Source: Pseudomonas viridiflava (GTDB lineage: Bacteria > Pseudomonadota > Gammaproteobacteria > Pseudomonadales > Pseudomonadaceae). From it: a stretch of DNA of 64,000 bases. The stretch's first letter is position 1. The number at the start of each line of letters is the position of its first letter. Of this stretch, positions 25,198-34,400 are shown one piece after another. The stretch covers positions 62,001 through 126,000 of the forward strand of contig NZ_UTKY01000050.1 of NCBI RefSeq assembly GCF_900583165.1, given 5' to 3'. A model generated the notes under the pieces. It saw only the letters and a program-made list of their open reading frames with translations. It did not search any database and had not been told where the DNA came from. A program made the translations under genes and the position numbers.

Positions 25198-25241
25198 ATG
25201 GAATAAAAATTCCCATATTTCAATAGATGGAATAAAAATTC
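25198..25241. promoter_or_regulatory. Tandem operator-like repeats upstream of the oxidoreductase
   Basis: The 15-base sequence ATGGAATAAAAATTC occurs at 25198-25212 and again at 25227-25241, 29 bases apart (about three helical turns). Each contains the near-palindrome GGAAT-AAAA-ATTC. They lie 43-86 bases before the minus-strand gene start and could also affect the divergent gene at 25435. Confidence 0.55.
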
Positions 25242-25408
25242 ATTATGGCGCCGGCGATCACCCTGACGAATGCAGCTATATTCATGCCCGATGGAAATGG
25301 CCTCAGTTAACAAAAGATAACGTAGCGCCGATTGTCAGACGATTCGAAAGCCCCGTAGGATGGCCGCTGATGTCTCCAGGCGCTCTAGATTGCAGGTTTC
25401 AGGGCCCT

Positions 25409-25419
25409 AACAATAATAA
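25409..25419 (+). promoter_or_regulatory. Hfq/Crc-type motif before the YCF48-like gene
   Basis: AACAATAATAA, immediately followed by CTAGGAGAAAGG, the ribosome site of the gene at 25435. Good AANAANAA match; function inferred. Confidence 0.45.
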
Positions 25420-25434
25420 CTAGGAGAAAGGTCT

Positions 25435-26478
25435 ATGAGTGAGCCTGTCATGGGTCGGGTTGTTTGCCCCCCACGCGCCGCACGCAAGGTTGCGATGCTG
25501 GCCGCAGCGCTCTCGTTGTTTGGGGCTGTCGCGCTGCCGACGGCCGTCCACGCAGCCAGCGATACCTCGTTTGCAATTGAATCCCCCAAGGCCGCCAAAG
25601 GCCTGATGATTGATGTTGTCCATGCCGGCAAGCGCCTGGTGGCGGTCGGTGATCGCGGGCACATTCTCTATTCTGACGACCAGGGCAATACCTGGACCCA
25701 AGCCAAAGTGCCCACTCGGCAACTGCTCACGGCGGTATTTTTCGTCGATGACAAACGGGGCTGGGCGGTGGGCCATGATGCGCAGATCCTCGCCAGCACT
25801 GACGGCGGGGCGACCTGGACCCAGCAATTCCAAGACCTCAAGCGCGAAGCACCGTTGCTCGACATCTGGTTCAACAACGCCAATCACGGCCTGGCCGTAG
25901 GCGCCTATGGTGCGTTGATCGAAACCACCGATGGCGGCAAAACCTGGAACGATGTCAGCGACCGCCTCGACAATGAAGACCAGTTCCACCTCAACGCCAT
26001 CGCCGCTATCAAGGACGCCGGCCTGTTTATCGTGGGCGAGCAGGGCAGCATGTTCCGCTCCAGCGACGACGGCCAGACCTGGGAAAAACTCGAAGGCCCC
26101 TACGAGGGTTCGCTGTTTGGCGTGATCAGCACCGCGCAACCGCAAACTCTGCTGGCCTATGGTTTGCGTGGCAATCTGTACCGCTCGACCGATTTTGGCA
26201 GCACCTGGGAGCAGGTCGAGCTGAACGCCGCGCGGGGAGCGCTGGAGTTTGGTTTGTCCGGTGCGACCTTGCTGGATGACGGTTCCATTGTTGTGGTCGG
26301 TAACGGCGGCAGCGTGGTGGTCAGTCATGACGATGGCGTGACGTTCAGCGTGTTTAACCGCTCGGATCGCATTTCGCTTTCGGCGGTGACGGCAGCGGGT
26401 AACGGCAACTTGATTCTGGCCGGGCAGGGCGGTGTTCGGGTCGCCGCGCCGACCGGTGCCGAACCGACAAAACAATAA
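25435..26478 (+). CDS. YCF48/BNR-repeat exported protein (PSII-assembly-factor-like beta propeller)
   Basis: A 347-residue exported protein with a signal peptide ending in VHA at about residue 40. The mature part is built of repeated D-D-G-x-T-W blades (DDQGNTWTQ, DGGATWTQQF, DGGKTWNDV, DDGQTWEKL, FGSTWEQV), typical of BNR/YCF48-type propellers. The role in pseudomonads is not established; members often precede an RND transporter gene, as here, only 15 bases downstream. That suggests a periplasmic partner of the transporter. Related clusters often carry DUF1302 and DUF1329 genes too; none are seen here. AGGAG precedes the ATG. Confidence 0.85.
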   Translation: MSEPVMGRVVCPPRAARKVAMLAAALSLFGAVALPTAVHAASDTSFAIESPKAAKGLMIDVVHAGKRLVAVGDRGHILYSDDQGNTWTQAKVPTRQLLTAVFFVDDKRGWAVGHDAQILASTDGGATWTQQFQDLKREAPLLDIWFNNANHGLAVGAYGALIETTDGGKTWNDVSDRLDNEDQFHLNAIAAIKDAGLFIVGEQGSMFRSSDDGQTWEKLEGPYEGSLFGVISTAQPQTLLAYGLRGNLYRSTDFGSTWEQVELNAARGALEFGLSGATLLDDGSIVVVGNGGSVVVSHDDGVTFSVFNRSDRISLSAVTAAGNGNLILAGQGGVRVAAPTGAEPTKQ

Positions 26479-26493
26479 GAAGGCGGGGACAGA

Positions 26494-28869
26494 ATGAGCA
26501 GTCATCACAACGATAAAGCGACCTTTCTTGAGCGCCTGATCTTCAACAACCGCCCGGCAGTGATCGTCATTTGCCTGCTGGTGAGTATTTTCCTGTTTTG
26601 GCAGGCGACGTTGATTCGCCCGTCCACCAGCTTTGAAAAGATGATCCCCCTGAAGCACCCCTTCATCGAAAAAATGATGGAGCACCGCAATGACCTGGCG
26701 AACCTGGGCAACACGGTGCGCATCTCGGTAGAGGCCAAGGACGGTGACATCTTCACGAAGGAATACATGGAGACCCTGCGCCAGATCAACGACGAGGTGT
26801 TCTACATCTCCGGCGTCGACCGTTCGGGCCTCAAGTCGCTGTGGAGCCCCAGCGTACGCTGGACCGAAGTGACCGAAGAAGGTTTTGCCGGCGGTGAAGT
26901 GATCCCGCAAAGCTACAACGGCTCGCCGCAAAGCCTCGATCAACTGCGCAACAACGTGCTCAAGTCCGGCCAGGTCGGGCGTTTGGTCGCCAACGACTTC
27001 AAGTCGAGCATTGTCGACATCCCGCTGCTGGAGTCCTACCCCGACCCGCAGGACCAAGGCAAGTTGTTGGCCTTGGACTACCAGAAGTTTTCCCACGAGC
27101 TGGAAGATAAGATCCGCACCAAGTTCCAGGAGCAAAACCCCAACGTACAGATCCATATCGTCGGGTTCGCCAAGAAAGTCGGCGACCTGATCGATGGCCT
27201 GATCATGGTGGTGCTGTTCTTTGGCGTGGCCTTCGGCATCACCTTGGTGCTGCTGCTGTGGTTCACTCACTGCCTGCGCAGCACCATCGCGGTGTTGAGC
27301 ACCACGTTGGTGGCGGTGGTTTGGCAACTGGGGCTGATGCATGCCGCCGGTTTCGGGCTAGACCCTTACTCAATGCTCGTACCGTTTCTGATCTTCGCCA
27401 TCGGTATTTCCCACGGCGTGCAGAAGATCAACGGCATCGCCTTGCAATCGAGCGAGGCGGACAACGCACTGACGGCGGCACGCCGCACCTTCCGGCAGTT
27501 GTTCCTGCCGGGGATGATCGCGATCCTGGCCGATGCGGTGGGCTTTATCACGCTGCTGATCATCGACATCGGCGTGATCCGCGAGTTGGCCATCGGCGCC
27601 TCCATCGGCGTGGCGGTGATCGTGTTCACCAATTTGATCCTGCTGCCCGTGGCGATTTCCTACGTGGGGATCAGCAAGCGCGCTATCGAAAAGAGCAAGA
27701 AAGACGCGAACCGCGAGCACCCGTTCTGGCGCCTGCTGTCGAAATTCGCCAGCCCGAAAGTCGCTCCGGTGTCGATCTTCCTTGCCCTGATCGCGTTTGG
27801 CGGCGGCCTTTGGTACAGCCAGAACCTCAAGATCGGCGACCTCGACCAAGGCGCGCCGGAACTGCGCCCAGACTCGCGCTACAACAAGGACAACAACTTC
27901 ATCATCAGCAACTACTCCACCAGCTCCGATGTGCTGGTGGTGATGGTCAAGACCAAGGCCGAAGGCTGCTCGCGCTATGAAGCCATGGCGCCCATCGACC
28001 AGTTGATGTGGAAGATGCAAAACACCGAGGGCGTGCAGTCGGCGATCTCGCTGGTGACCGTGTCCAAGCAGATGATCAAGGGCATGAACGAGGGCAACCT
28101 GAAATGGGAAACCCTGTCGCGCAACCCGGATGTACTGAACAACTCCATCGCCCGTGCCGACGGCCTGTACAACAACAACTGTTCGCTGGCGCCGGTGCTG
28201 GTATTCCTCAACGACCACAAGGCCGAGACCCTCGACCGTGCGGTGCATGCGGTGCAGGACTTCGCCAAGGACAACAATCAGGACGGCCTGGAATTTATCC
28301 TCGCGGCGGGTAACGCCGGCATCGAAGCGGCCACCAACGAGGTGATTAAAGAGTCGGAACTGATCATCCTGATCCTTGTGTACCTGTGCGTGGCGACCAT
28401 GTGCATGATCACCTTCCGTTCCTGGGCGGCGACCCTGTGCATCGTGCTGCCGCTGGTGTTGACCTCGGTGCTGGGCAACGCGCTGATGGCGTTCATGGGC
28501 ATTGGCGTCAAGGTCGCGACCTTGCCGGTGGTGGCGTTGGGCGTGGGCATCGGCGTGGACTACGGCATCTACATCTACAGCCGCCTCGAAAGCTTCCTGC
28601 GCGCCGGCCTGCCGTTGCAAGAGGCGTATTACCAGACGCTCAAGTCCACCGGTAAAGCCGTGCTGTTCACCGGCCTGTGCCTGGCGATTGGCGTGTGCAC
28701 CTGGATCTTCTCGGCGATCAAGTTCCAGGCCGATATGGGCCTGATGCTGACCTTCATGTTGCTGTGGAACATGTTCGGTGCGCTGTGGCTGCTGCCGGCA
28801 CTGGCGCGGTTCCTGATCAAGCCTGAGAAATTGGCGGGGCAGAAGGGCAACTCGTTGTTCGCCCATTGA
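26494..28869 (+). CDS. RND/MMPL family transporter
   Basis: A 791-residue RND-superfamily protein of the MMPL type. There is one N-terminal membrane helix, a large periplasmic loop (about residues 45-225), a five-helix block, a second loop (about 425-615) and a second helix block, showing the internal duplication. It carries motifs such as GISHGVQKING and GVGIGVDYGIYIYSR in matching positions of the two halves. It ends shortly after the last helices. Export or import of lipids or other hydrophobic compounds is typical; the substrate is unknown. It forms an operon with the YCF48-like gene. Its closeness to the alkane/fatty acid island hints at lipid-related transport, which is inference. Confidence 0.9.
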   Translation: MSSHHNDKATFLERLIFNNRPAVIVICLLVSIFLFWQATLIRPSTSFEKMIPLKHPFIEKMMEHRNDLANLGNTVRISVEAKDGDIFTKEYMETLRQINDEVFYISGVDRSGLKSLWSPSVRWTEVTEEGFAGGEVIPQSYNGSPQSLDQLRNNVLKSGQVGRLVANDFKSSIVDIPLLESYPDPQDQGKLLALDYQKFSHELEDKIRTKFQEQNPNVQIHIVGFAKKVGDLIDGLIMVVLFFGVAFGITLVLLLWFTHCLRSTIAVLSTTLVAVVWQLGLMHAAGFGLDPYSMLVPFLIFAIGISHGVQKINGIALQSSEADNALTAARRTFRQLFLPGMIAILADAVGFITLLIIDIGVIRELAIGASIGVAVIVFTNLILLPVAISYVGISKRAIEKSKKDANREHPFWRLLSKFASPKVAPVSIFLALIAFGGGLWYSQNLKIGDLDQGAPELRPDSRYNKDNNFIISNYSTSSDVLVVMVKTKAEGCSRYEAMAPIDQLMWKMQNTEGVQSAISLVTVSKQMIKGMNEGNLKWETLSRNPDVLNNSIARADGLYNNNCSLAPVLVFLNDHKAETLDRAVHAVQDFAKDNNQDGLEFILAAGNAGIEAATNEVIKESELIILILVYLCVATMCMITFRSWAATLCIVLPLVLTSVLGNALMAFMGIGVKVATLPVVALGVGIGVDYGIYIYSRLESFLRAGLPLQEAYYQTLKSTGKAVLFTGLCLAIGVCTWIFSAIKFQADMGLMLTFMLLWNMFGALWLLPALARFLIKPEKLAGQKGNSLFAH

Positions 28870-28947
28870 TCGATTAGACCATTGCCGCAAAACACGGCGG
28901 GGGAATTGACCTATCATGTGTCTTTTCCCCCGCAGTGACTTCACATC

Positions 28948-29244
28948 ATGACCGACGCATCACCCAACCTGAGCACCGCCCTGCAAGACAGCGACATGCT
29001 GATCATCAACGGGCTGCACGCCTTCGACTTCACTTTTGACCAGCACCTGCTGATCGAAAGCATGGATGGTCGGGAACTCAAGCGTTGGAAGTTCAGTCCA
29101 GAACAACTCAATGCCGCCACCTTTGATGACAGCTTGCAGAGCTGGCTGCTGACCAACGAAGACGGTGAACACCGCCTGGTTTGCCTCAGCGCCATCAAGG
29201 GCGACAACAACAACGACGAGGACGAAGCGGATGATGATGCGTAA
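28948..29244 (+). CDS. Small acidic conserved protein (DUF5629-like)
   Basis: A 98-residue cytoplasmic protein with a compact N-terminal part (GLHAFDFTFDQHLLIESMDG) and a highly acidic tail (NNNDEDEADDDA). I associate it with a small Pseudomonas family of unknown function (DUF5629), moderately sure. It overlaps the next gene by 14 bases, so the two are probably co-translated. Confidence 0.75.
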   Translation: MTDASPNLSTALQDSDMLIINGLHAFDFTFDQHLLIESMDGRELKRWKFSPEQLNAATFDDSLQSWLLTNEDGEHRLVCLSAIKGDNNNDEDEADDDA

Positions 29245-30406
29245 ATTCTGGCCCCTGCTGATGGCCGGCAGTGTCGGCGCCATGTCGGTGCAAGCCGCCC
29301 CGGCCGATACCCATGAACTGCTGGTGGGCAGCTACACCGCTGGCACCAGCGAAGGCATCTACCGCCTGCAATTCGACAGCCGTACCGGCAAGTTTCAAGG
29401 CCAACCCGTGCTGGCGGCCAAGGCGGCCAATCCATCGTGGCTGACGATTTCCAACGACCAGAAGCACCTGTTTGTGGTCAACGAAAACGGCCCTGGCCAA
29501 AAAGATGCCGTAGGCCGCGTCAGCAGCTACAGCATCGACCCGCAGAATCACCAGCTCACCCTGATCAACCAGGTGCAGAGCCTGGGCAATGAGCCGACCC
29601 ATTCCAGCCTGGCCGCTGACGGGCGCTACCTGTTTGTCGCCAACTATTCGGTGTTGGAAGACCCGGGCGGAAGCTTGGCAATCTTGCCGGTTGACCCAGC
29701 GGGCAAGCTGTCGCCGCCCGTGCAACTGAGCGCGCACCCGGCCAGCCGTGTGAACCCGGAGCGCCAGGCATCCAACCATGTGCATTCGGTGGTGTCATCG
29801 CCGGATGGCAAGTACGTGTTTGTGCAAGACCTGGGGGCAGACAAGGTGTTTGCCTACCACTACGACCCCAAGGCCAATCATGAGCAGCCTTTGACCCCGG
29901 CTGACCCGGCGTCGGTGCAACTGCCTCCAGGCAGCGGCCCTCGGCATTTGTTGTTCAGCAAGGATGGCAAGCATGCCTGGCTGACCACCGAGATGAGCGC
30001 GCACGTTGCGGTGTATGACTACAACGACGGCAAGCTCAGTCAGACCCAACTGGTGGACTTTGCTGCCGGCCAGCCGGTGTCTGACAAAGCTGGTGCGGCG
30101 CTGCATGCGTCCAGCGATGGCAAGTTCCTGTACGTGAGCAATCGTGGCACGGCCAACCAGATGCTGGTATTCAGCATCGACCCTGCTACCGCGCACCTCA
30201 AGGAGCTGCAACGCCGCACCGTCGAAGGCGATCACCCCCGTGAATTCAGCCTGGACCCGAGCGGCAAGTTCTTGCTGATCGCCAACCAGAAAAGCAATGA
30301 AATCGTGGTAGTCGAACGTGACCCCAAGACCGGTCTGCTCGGTAAGACCGTGCAGAAACTGGCCATCGATGCCCCCAGCGACCTGAAGTTTCTGGTGCGT
30401 CAATAA
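29231..30406 (+). CDS. Exported lactonase-fold beta-propeller protein (6-phosphogluconolactonase/YbhE family)
   Basis: A 391-residue protein of the seven-bladed lactonase (Pgl/YbhE-like) family. A short signal peptide ends QAAPA at about residue 24. Blades follow with repeated SPDGKYVFV, SKDGKHAWL, SSDGKFLYVSNRG and DPSGKFLLIANQ motifs. Because it is exported, it cannot be the cytosolic pentose-phosphate enzyme; it may act on lactones in the periplasm. Three consecutive ATG codons (29231, 29234, 29237) inside the end of the upstream gene are all possible starts; I take the first. A strong terminator follows at 30411. Confidence 0.82.
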   Translation: MMMRKFWPLLMAGSVGAMSVQAAPADTHELLVGSYTAGTSEGIYRLQFDSRTGKFQGQPVLAAKAANPSWLTISNDQKHLFVVNENGPGQKDAVGRVSSYSIDPQNHQLTLINQVQSLGNEPTHSSLAADGRYLFVANYSVLEDPGGSLAILPVDPAGKLSPPVQLSAHPASRVNPERQASNHVHSVVSSPDGKYVFVQDLGADKVFAYHYDPKANHEQPLTPADPASVQLPPGSGPRHLLFSKDGKHAWLTTEMSAHVAVYDYNDGKLSQTQLVDFAAGQPVSDKAGAALHASSDGKFLYVSNRGTANQMLVFSIDPATAHLKELQRRTVEGDHPREFSLDPSGKFLLIANQKSNEIVVVERDPKTGLLGKTVQKLAIDAPSDLKFLVRQ

Positions 30407-30410
30407 GCCA

Positions 30411-30433
30411 CAGGCCCCGCACTGCGGGGCCTG
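30411..30433 (+). terminator. Rho-independent terminator after the lactonase gene
   Basis: Stem CAGGCCCCGC / GCGGGGCCTG with an ACT loop, then ACCCTTTGT. A strong GC hairpin with a short T-run. Confidence 0.85.
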
Positions 30434-30562
30434 ACCCTTTGTATTAATTCTATTAATAGCGGCTACTGTTTCAAAGCATTTCTAAGGCTCAGCCCTCGGG
30501 CGTAAGTTGGGTTCCAAGGCCTTCCCCGGCCACCCAACCAAACGAACGCAAGGGTTACCGAC

Positions 30563-30742
30563 ATGAATCTGAACCTCTTCTCCATCATCGCCGCTTCCGC
30601 TGTTTCCGCCACCGTGGCATTGCCGGCTTCAGCCAGCGTGGACGTTGCCGGTAAAAAAACCAGCACCAGCGCCTACACCCAGAAATACCTGCAGCAGAGT
30701 GCCAATTTCTATGCAGCGTTGGATCACAAGGTTCAACACTGA
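30563..30742 (+). CDS. 59-residue exported peptide
   Basis: A short ORF with ATG at 30563 preceded by AAGG about 9 bases upstream. The 59-residue product begins with a clear signal peptide (MNLNLFSIIAASAVSATVAL, then PASA at residues 21-24). The mature part of about 35 residues contains YTQKYLQQSANFYAALDHK, which could form one amphipathic helix. A terminator lies upstream and a REPIN downstream, so it is its own transcription unit. I do not know a function. Small exported peptides of this shape recur in Pseudomonas genomes, which supports it being real. Confidence 0.65.
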   Translation: MNLNLFSIIAASAVSATVALPASASVDVAGKKTSTSAYTQKYLQQSANFYAALDHKVQH

Positions 30743-30764
30743 TCTACGATCAATGAGGTCAAAT

Positions 30765-30851
30765 GTGGGAGGGGGCTTGCCCCCGATAGCAGAGTGTCAG
30801 CCAATACATCTATGGCTGGCAGACCGCAATCGGGGGCAAGCCCCCTCCCAC
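30765..30851. repeat. REPIN
   Basis: GTGGGAGGGGGCTTGCCCCC with inverted GGGGGCAAGCCCCCTCCCAC; core differs from the other copies. Between the 59-residue peptide gene and the convergent GST gene. Confidence 0.95.
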
Positions 30852-30869
30852 ATTTGAACCGCATTGGAT

Positions 30870-31463
30870 TTAAGGTTTTGCCATTACCGCGATAAACAAT
30901 GGCGAATCCAGAAAGCGCTGCAACCAAGCCTGCAACCGTTTATACGATGTACCGGCAAACCACACTCGATCCACATGGGCAAACTGGCGCACAAACGGCG
31001 CCAGTGCAGCATCCGCCAGGGTCAGGTGGTTTGCCAGCAGGTAATCCCGCTCGGCCAACAACCCCTCCAACTTCTGCAAGAACACCTCGCCCTTGGCTCG
31101 ATAGTGCTCCATTGGCTGCTCCGGGTAGCGTTCGGCGTACTTGTATCGATTCAAGTAATACTTGAAGCCTTGGTCATTCTCGGCGATCAACGCCAACACC
31201 GCCGGGTCGCCGTGCAGCAACCAATCCTGTGGATCGTGCTGCGCGAGGGCCCATTGCATGATCTCCAGGCTCTCTTCAATCACTTGCCCGTCAACGCTCA
31301 ACACCGGCACCGTGCCCTTGGGCGACAGTGCCAGCATCTCGGCGGGCTTGGCTTTAAGGCTCACCTCGACGATACGCACCGGTACGCCTGAGTAGCGCAA
31401 AGCCAAGCGTGCCCGCATCGCATACGGGCAGCGCCGGAACGAATACAGCAGCGCCTCGCTCAC
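30870..31463 (-). CDS. Glutathione S-transferase family protein
   Basis: A 197-residue GST-like protein. The thioredoxin-fold N-terminus carries RRCPYAMRARLAL (a Cys-Pro-Tyr site of the omega/beta type), the cis-proline in KGTVPVL and the ESLEI glutathione-contact motif. The C-terminal half is helical with the N-capping LADAALAPF segment. Its start overlaps the sbcC stop (4 bases), so it is the last gene of the sbcD-sbcC operon. The role in that operon is unclear; possibly detoxification or thiol protection. Confidence 0.9.
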   Translation of the reverse strand: MSEALLYSFRRCPYAMRARLALRYSGVPVRIVEVSLKAKPAEMLALSPKGTVPVLSVDGQVIEESLEIMQWALAQHDPQDWLLHGDPAVLALIAENDQGFKYYLNRYKYAERYPEQPMEHYRAKGEVFLQKLEGLLAERDYLLANHLTLADAALAPFVRQFAHVDRVWFAGTSYKRLQAWLQRFLDSPLFIAVMAKP

Positions 31464-34400
31464 TTGACCTCCAGGGTGCTCAGGCCATTGCCCTGGCGCT
31501 TGACCTGGATCTGCACCGGGATACGTTCGTGCATTTCCTGCACGTGGGAAATCACCGCGACCTTGCGGCCCTGGGCCTGCAAACCGTCCAGTGCGTCCAT
31601 CGCCAATTGCAATGATTCGGGGTCAAGGCTGCCGAAGCCTTCGTCGATAAACAGCGACTCGATCTTCAACGTGCTGGACGCCATCGACGCCAGGCCCAGC
31701 GCTAACGCCAGCGACACCAGGAACGTCTCGCCACCGGAAAGCGAATGCACCGAGCGCAGTTCGTCGCCCATTTCTGTGTCCATCACCAATAGGCCCAGCA
31801 TGCTGCCGCCGCGCTTGAGGCGGTAGCGGCGCACCAGTTGGCGCAGTTGCACGTTGGCGTGGTGCACCAGCAGGTCGAGGTTATAGGCCTGGGCGATCTT
31901 GCGGAATTTGTCGCCGCTGGCCGAGCCGATCAACGCTTCAAGACGTGCCCAGCGTTGCCATTCTTCATAGGCTTTGGCGGTGGTGAGGGCCAGGGTCTGG
32001 TTGGCGTCCTGGCGGCGCTGGTCTTCGGACTGGCGCGCACGCAGCTCGGCGACGTGTTTCTCGCCATCGGCCAATTGTTGGTTGAGCGCTGCGAGGGTGC
32101 TATCCAGTTCTTCAGCTTCGAGGTTGCCGTTGTGCAAGGCCTGGTGGTCGGCAAGGCGTTGCTCGCGTTCTTGCAGCAGCACCTTCGCTTGCTCGACGGC
32201 TTTTTCGCTGCGCTGCACCTGCTGGCGAAGCGCGTGGATCTGCGCGTCATCGAAGGCCAGCAGACGGCTGAGGCCGACGTCGTCCAATTCCGGATGCAGA
32301 GCGCGCCATTCGCCAAGACGGATTTCGAGACTCTGTTGTTCGGTGTCCAGCGCCTGTTGGCGTTCCTGCAGGGCCTTGAGATCAGCGGCTAATTGGATTA
32401 ACGCACTGCGTGTGTCTTGAAGTTGCTGGTTGGCATCGGTCTCGCTCTGGCGGAACTGAGTGACGGCCAATTCCAGTTGCTGCTGCCAGTGTTCGGCGCT
32501 GGTGTATTCGCCGAGCAGTGCGCGGAGCTTTTCCTGGGCGGCCTGTTGCTGGGCCGCCAATTCGCTGACCTGCACCAGCACGATGTCGAGTTGCTGCTGA
32601 CGGTGCTGCTGGTGGGTCTGCTGTTTCTCGATGGTTTGCTGACGTTCCTGTTGCTCGGCCAGTTCGTCGCGGTGATGGCCCAGTTGCTCAAGACGCTCAC
32701 TGACCTGCTGGTCCAGCTGCATGAACGTTGCCGCGGGTTCGCTGCGCAAGCCGTCCAGGGTCTCGGCGGGCAGCAGGCTGGCGAAGGCGTTGAGTTCTTC
32801 GTCCAGGCGTTCACGGTCGTTGGACAGTTCTCGCTGCTGGTCCACCAGTAATTGCCGCGCTTGCTGGCTGGCGTCCTGAGCGGCTTGCAGTTGTTGCTGC
32901 AAACGCCCGGCGTTTTGTTGCAGGTTGAGCAGGGCGCCTTGGCGTTGTTCATCCTGGGTGATGCTTTGGGTCAGTTGGCCGAGTTGCTGCGCCAGCCAGT
33001 CACTGCGGTTGGCTGCTTCCTGGTTGAACAGCGAGGCTGACAGCGGATGCGCATCCAGGCTGGGTGCCAGGGCTTGCTGCTGCGTTGCCAGATGCTCCTG
33101 CTGTTGCAGGAACTCTTTCTGCTGGGCGATCAGGCCGCCGACTTCACCGCGCAGTTCGTTGAGCTTTTCCTTGAGGATGTCGACGGCTTTTTGTGCCGTG
33201 GCCTCCTCGTCGTCGTCGTGACGGCCAAGGCTTTGCAGCAGAGCTTCGGGCTGGTGATACGGGTGCTCGTGGCTGCCGCACACGGGGCAGGGCTGATCGT
33301 CTTGCAACTGTTCGCGCAATTCCTCGACGCTGGCACTGCGGGCCAGGCGCTGGCGCTCTAGCAGTTGCTTGGTCACCGTCAGGGTTTGCTCGGCAACGGT
33401 CAGCTCGGCTTTGGCTTGAAGGCCGGTCTGGTTCAGTTGCTCGCGCTGTTGCTGGGCATCGGCGAGTTTTTGCGTGAGTGCTGCGGCTTGTTGATCCAGT
33501 TGGCGCTGGTTGTCCCACAGGCGCGTCAGGTCTTCGAAAGCGCGTTGCTGCTTGCGATTGTCTTGCAGCAGGCTGGCCAATAACTGGATCTGCTCGGCAA
33601 CGGCATGGGGCTCGGCGCCGGCTTCCTGGTACAGCAGGTCCAGGGCTTTGCGTTGCTGGGTGAAGCGTTCGGCGGCCGTGGTCGCGCGCTCCTCCAGTTG
33701 CGGCAGCTCGGTTTGCCCCTTGTTCAGGCGATTGCCGATCAACATCAGTTGTTGCAGGCGCTCGCGGTAAACCGTCCAGGCATCGCTCAGGGGCGCGAGG
33801 GCAGCGCTGCGCTCAAGGCCGGCGGCCAAGCGCTGCAACCGCTCGGCGACGTGGGTTTGTTTCTCGAGCAAGCCGTTGAGCTGGGATTGGCCTTCGGTGC
33901 AGGCGGTTGCGTGTTGCTGCTGGTCTTCAGCGCGCTTGGCCAGGTCTTTGGTCAAGTGGGCGAGGGTGCTTTGCTCCTCGAACGCCTGGCGCAACAAAGG
34001 TACGGCGTCGCCCTGGGCTTTCAGCGCTTGGGTGAGGGCGGTGTGTGCGGCGGCTTGCTGTTGTTGCGCTTGTTCCTGTTGGGCATTGAGCGCGATTTGC
34101 TGTTCGAGGTGTTGCTGGATTTGCGCAGCCAGGGGCGATAACAGGTTGGTGAGTTCAGCCTGACGTGCGAAGTGATGACGTTGCGGTGCCAATGGGTCCA
34201 GGCGGCTCAGGTCTTGGCGTTGCGGGCCTTGGCTATCCCAATCGGCCTGGGCGCGTTGGAGTTGTTCGGTGGCGCTGAGTTGGCGCTCCTGCCATTCGCG
34301 CAGTTCCTTGAGCCAGGTGTACTGCAACTCCAACTGCTTGAGCTGGGCTTGCTGGGTCTTGAGGTGTTGCTGGGCCTGGTTGAACTGCTGATCCAATTCG

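Noticed and set aside
25420..28944. Long minus-strand frames opposite the YCF48-like and RND genes
   Set aside because: Antisense shadows caused by codon bias; translations are His/Arg/Gln-rich with no domain, and the plus-strand proteins are well-supported.
29231..30406. Cytosolic 6-phosphogluconolactonase of the pentose phosphate pathway
   Set aside because: The protein has a signal peptide, so it should be periplasmic; only the fold family can be claimed.
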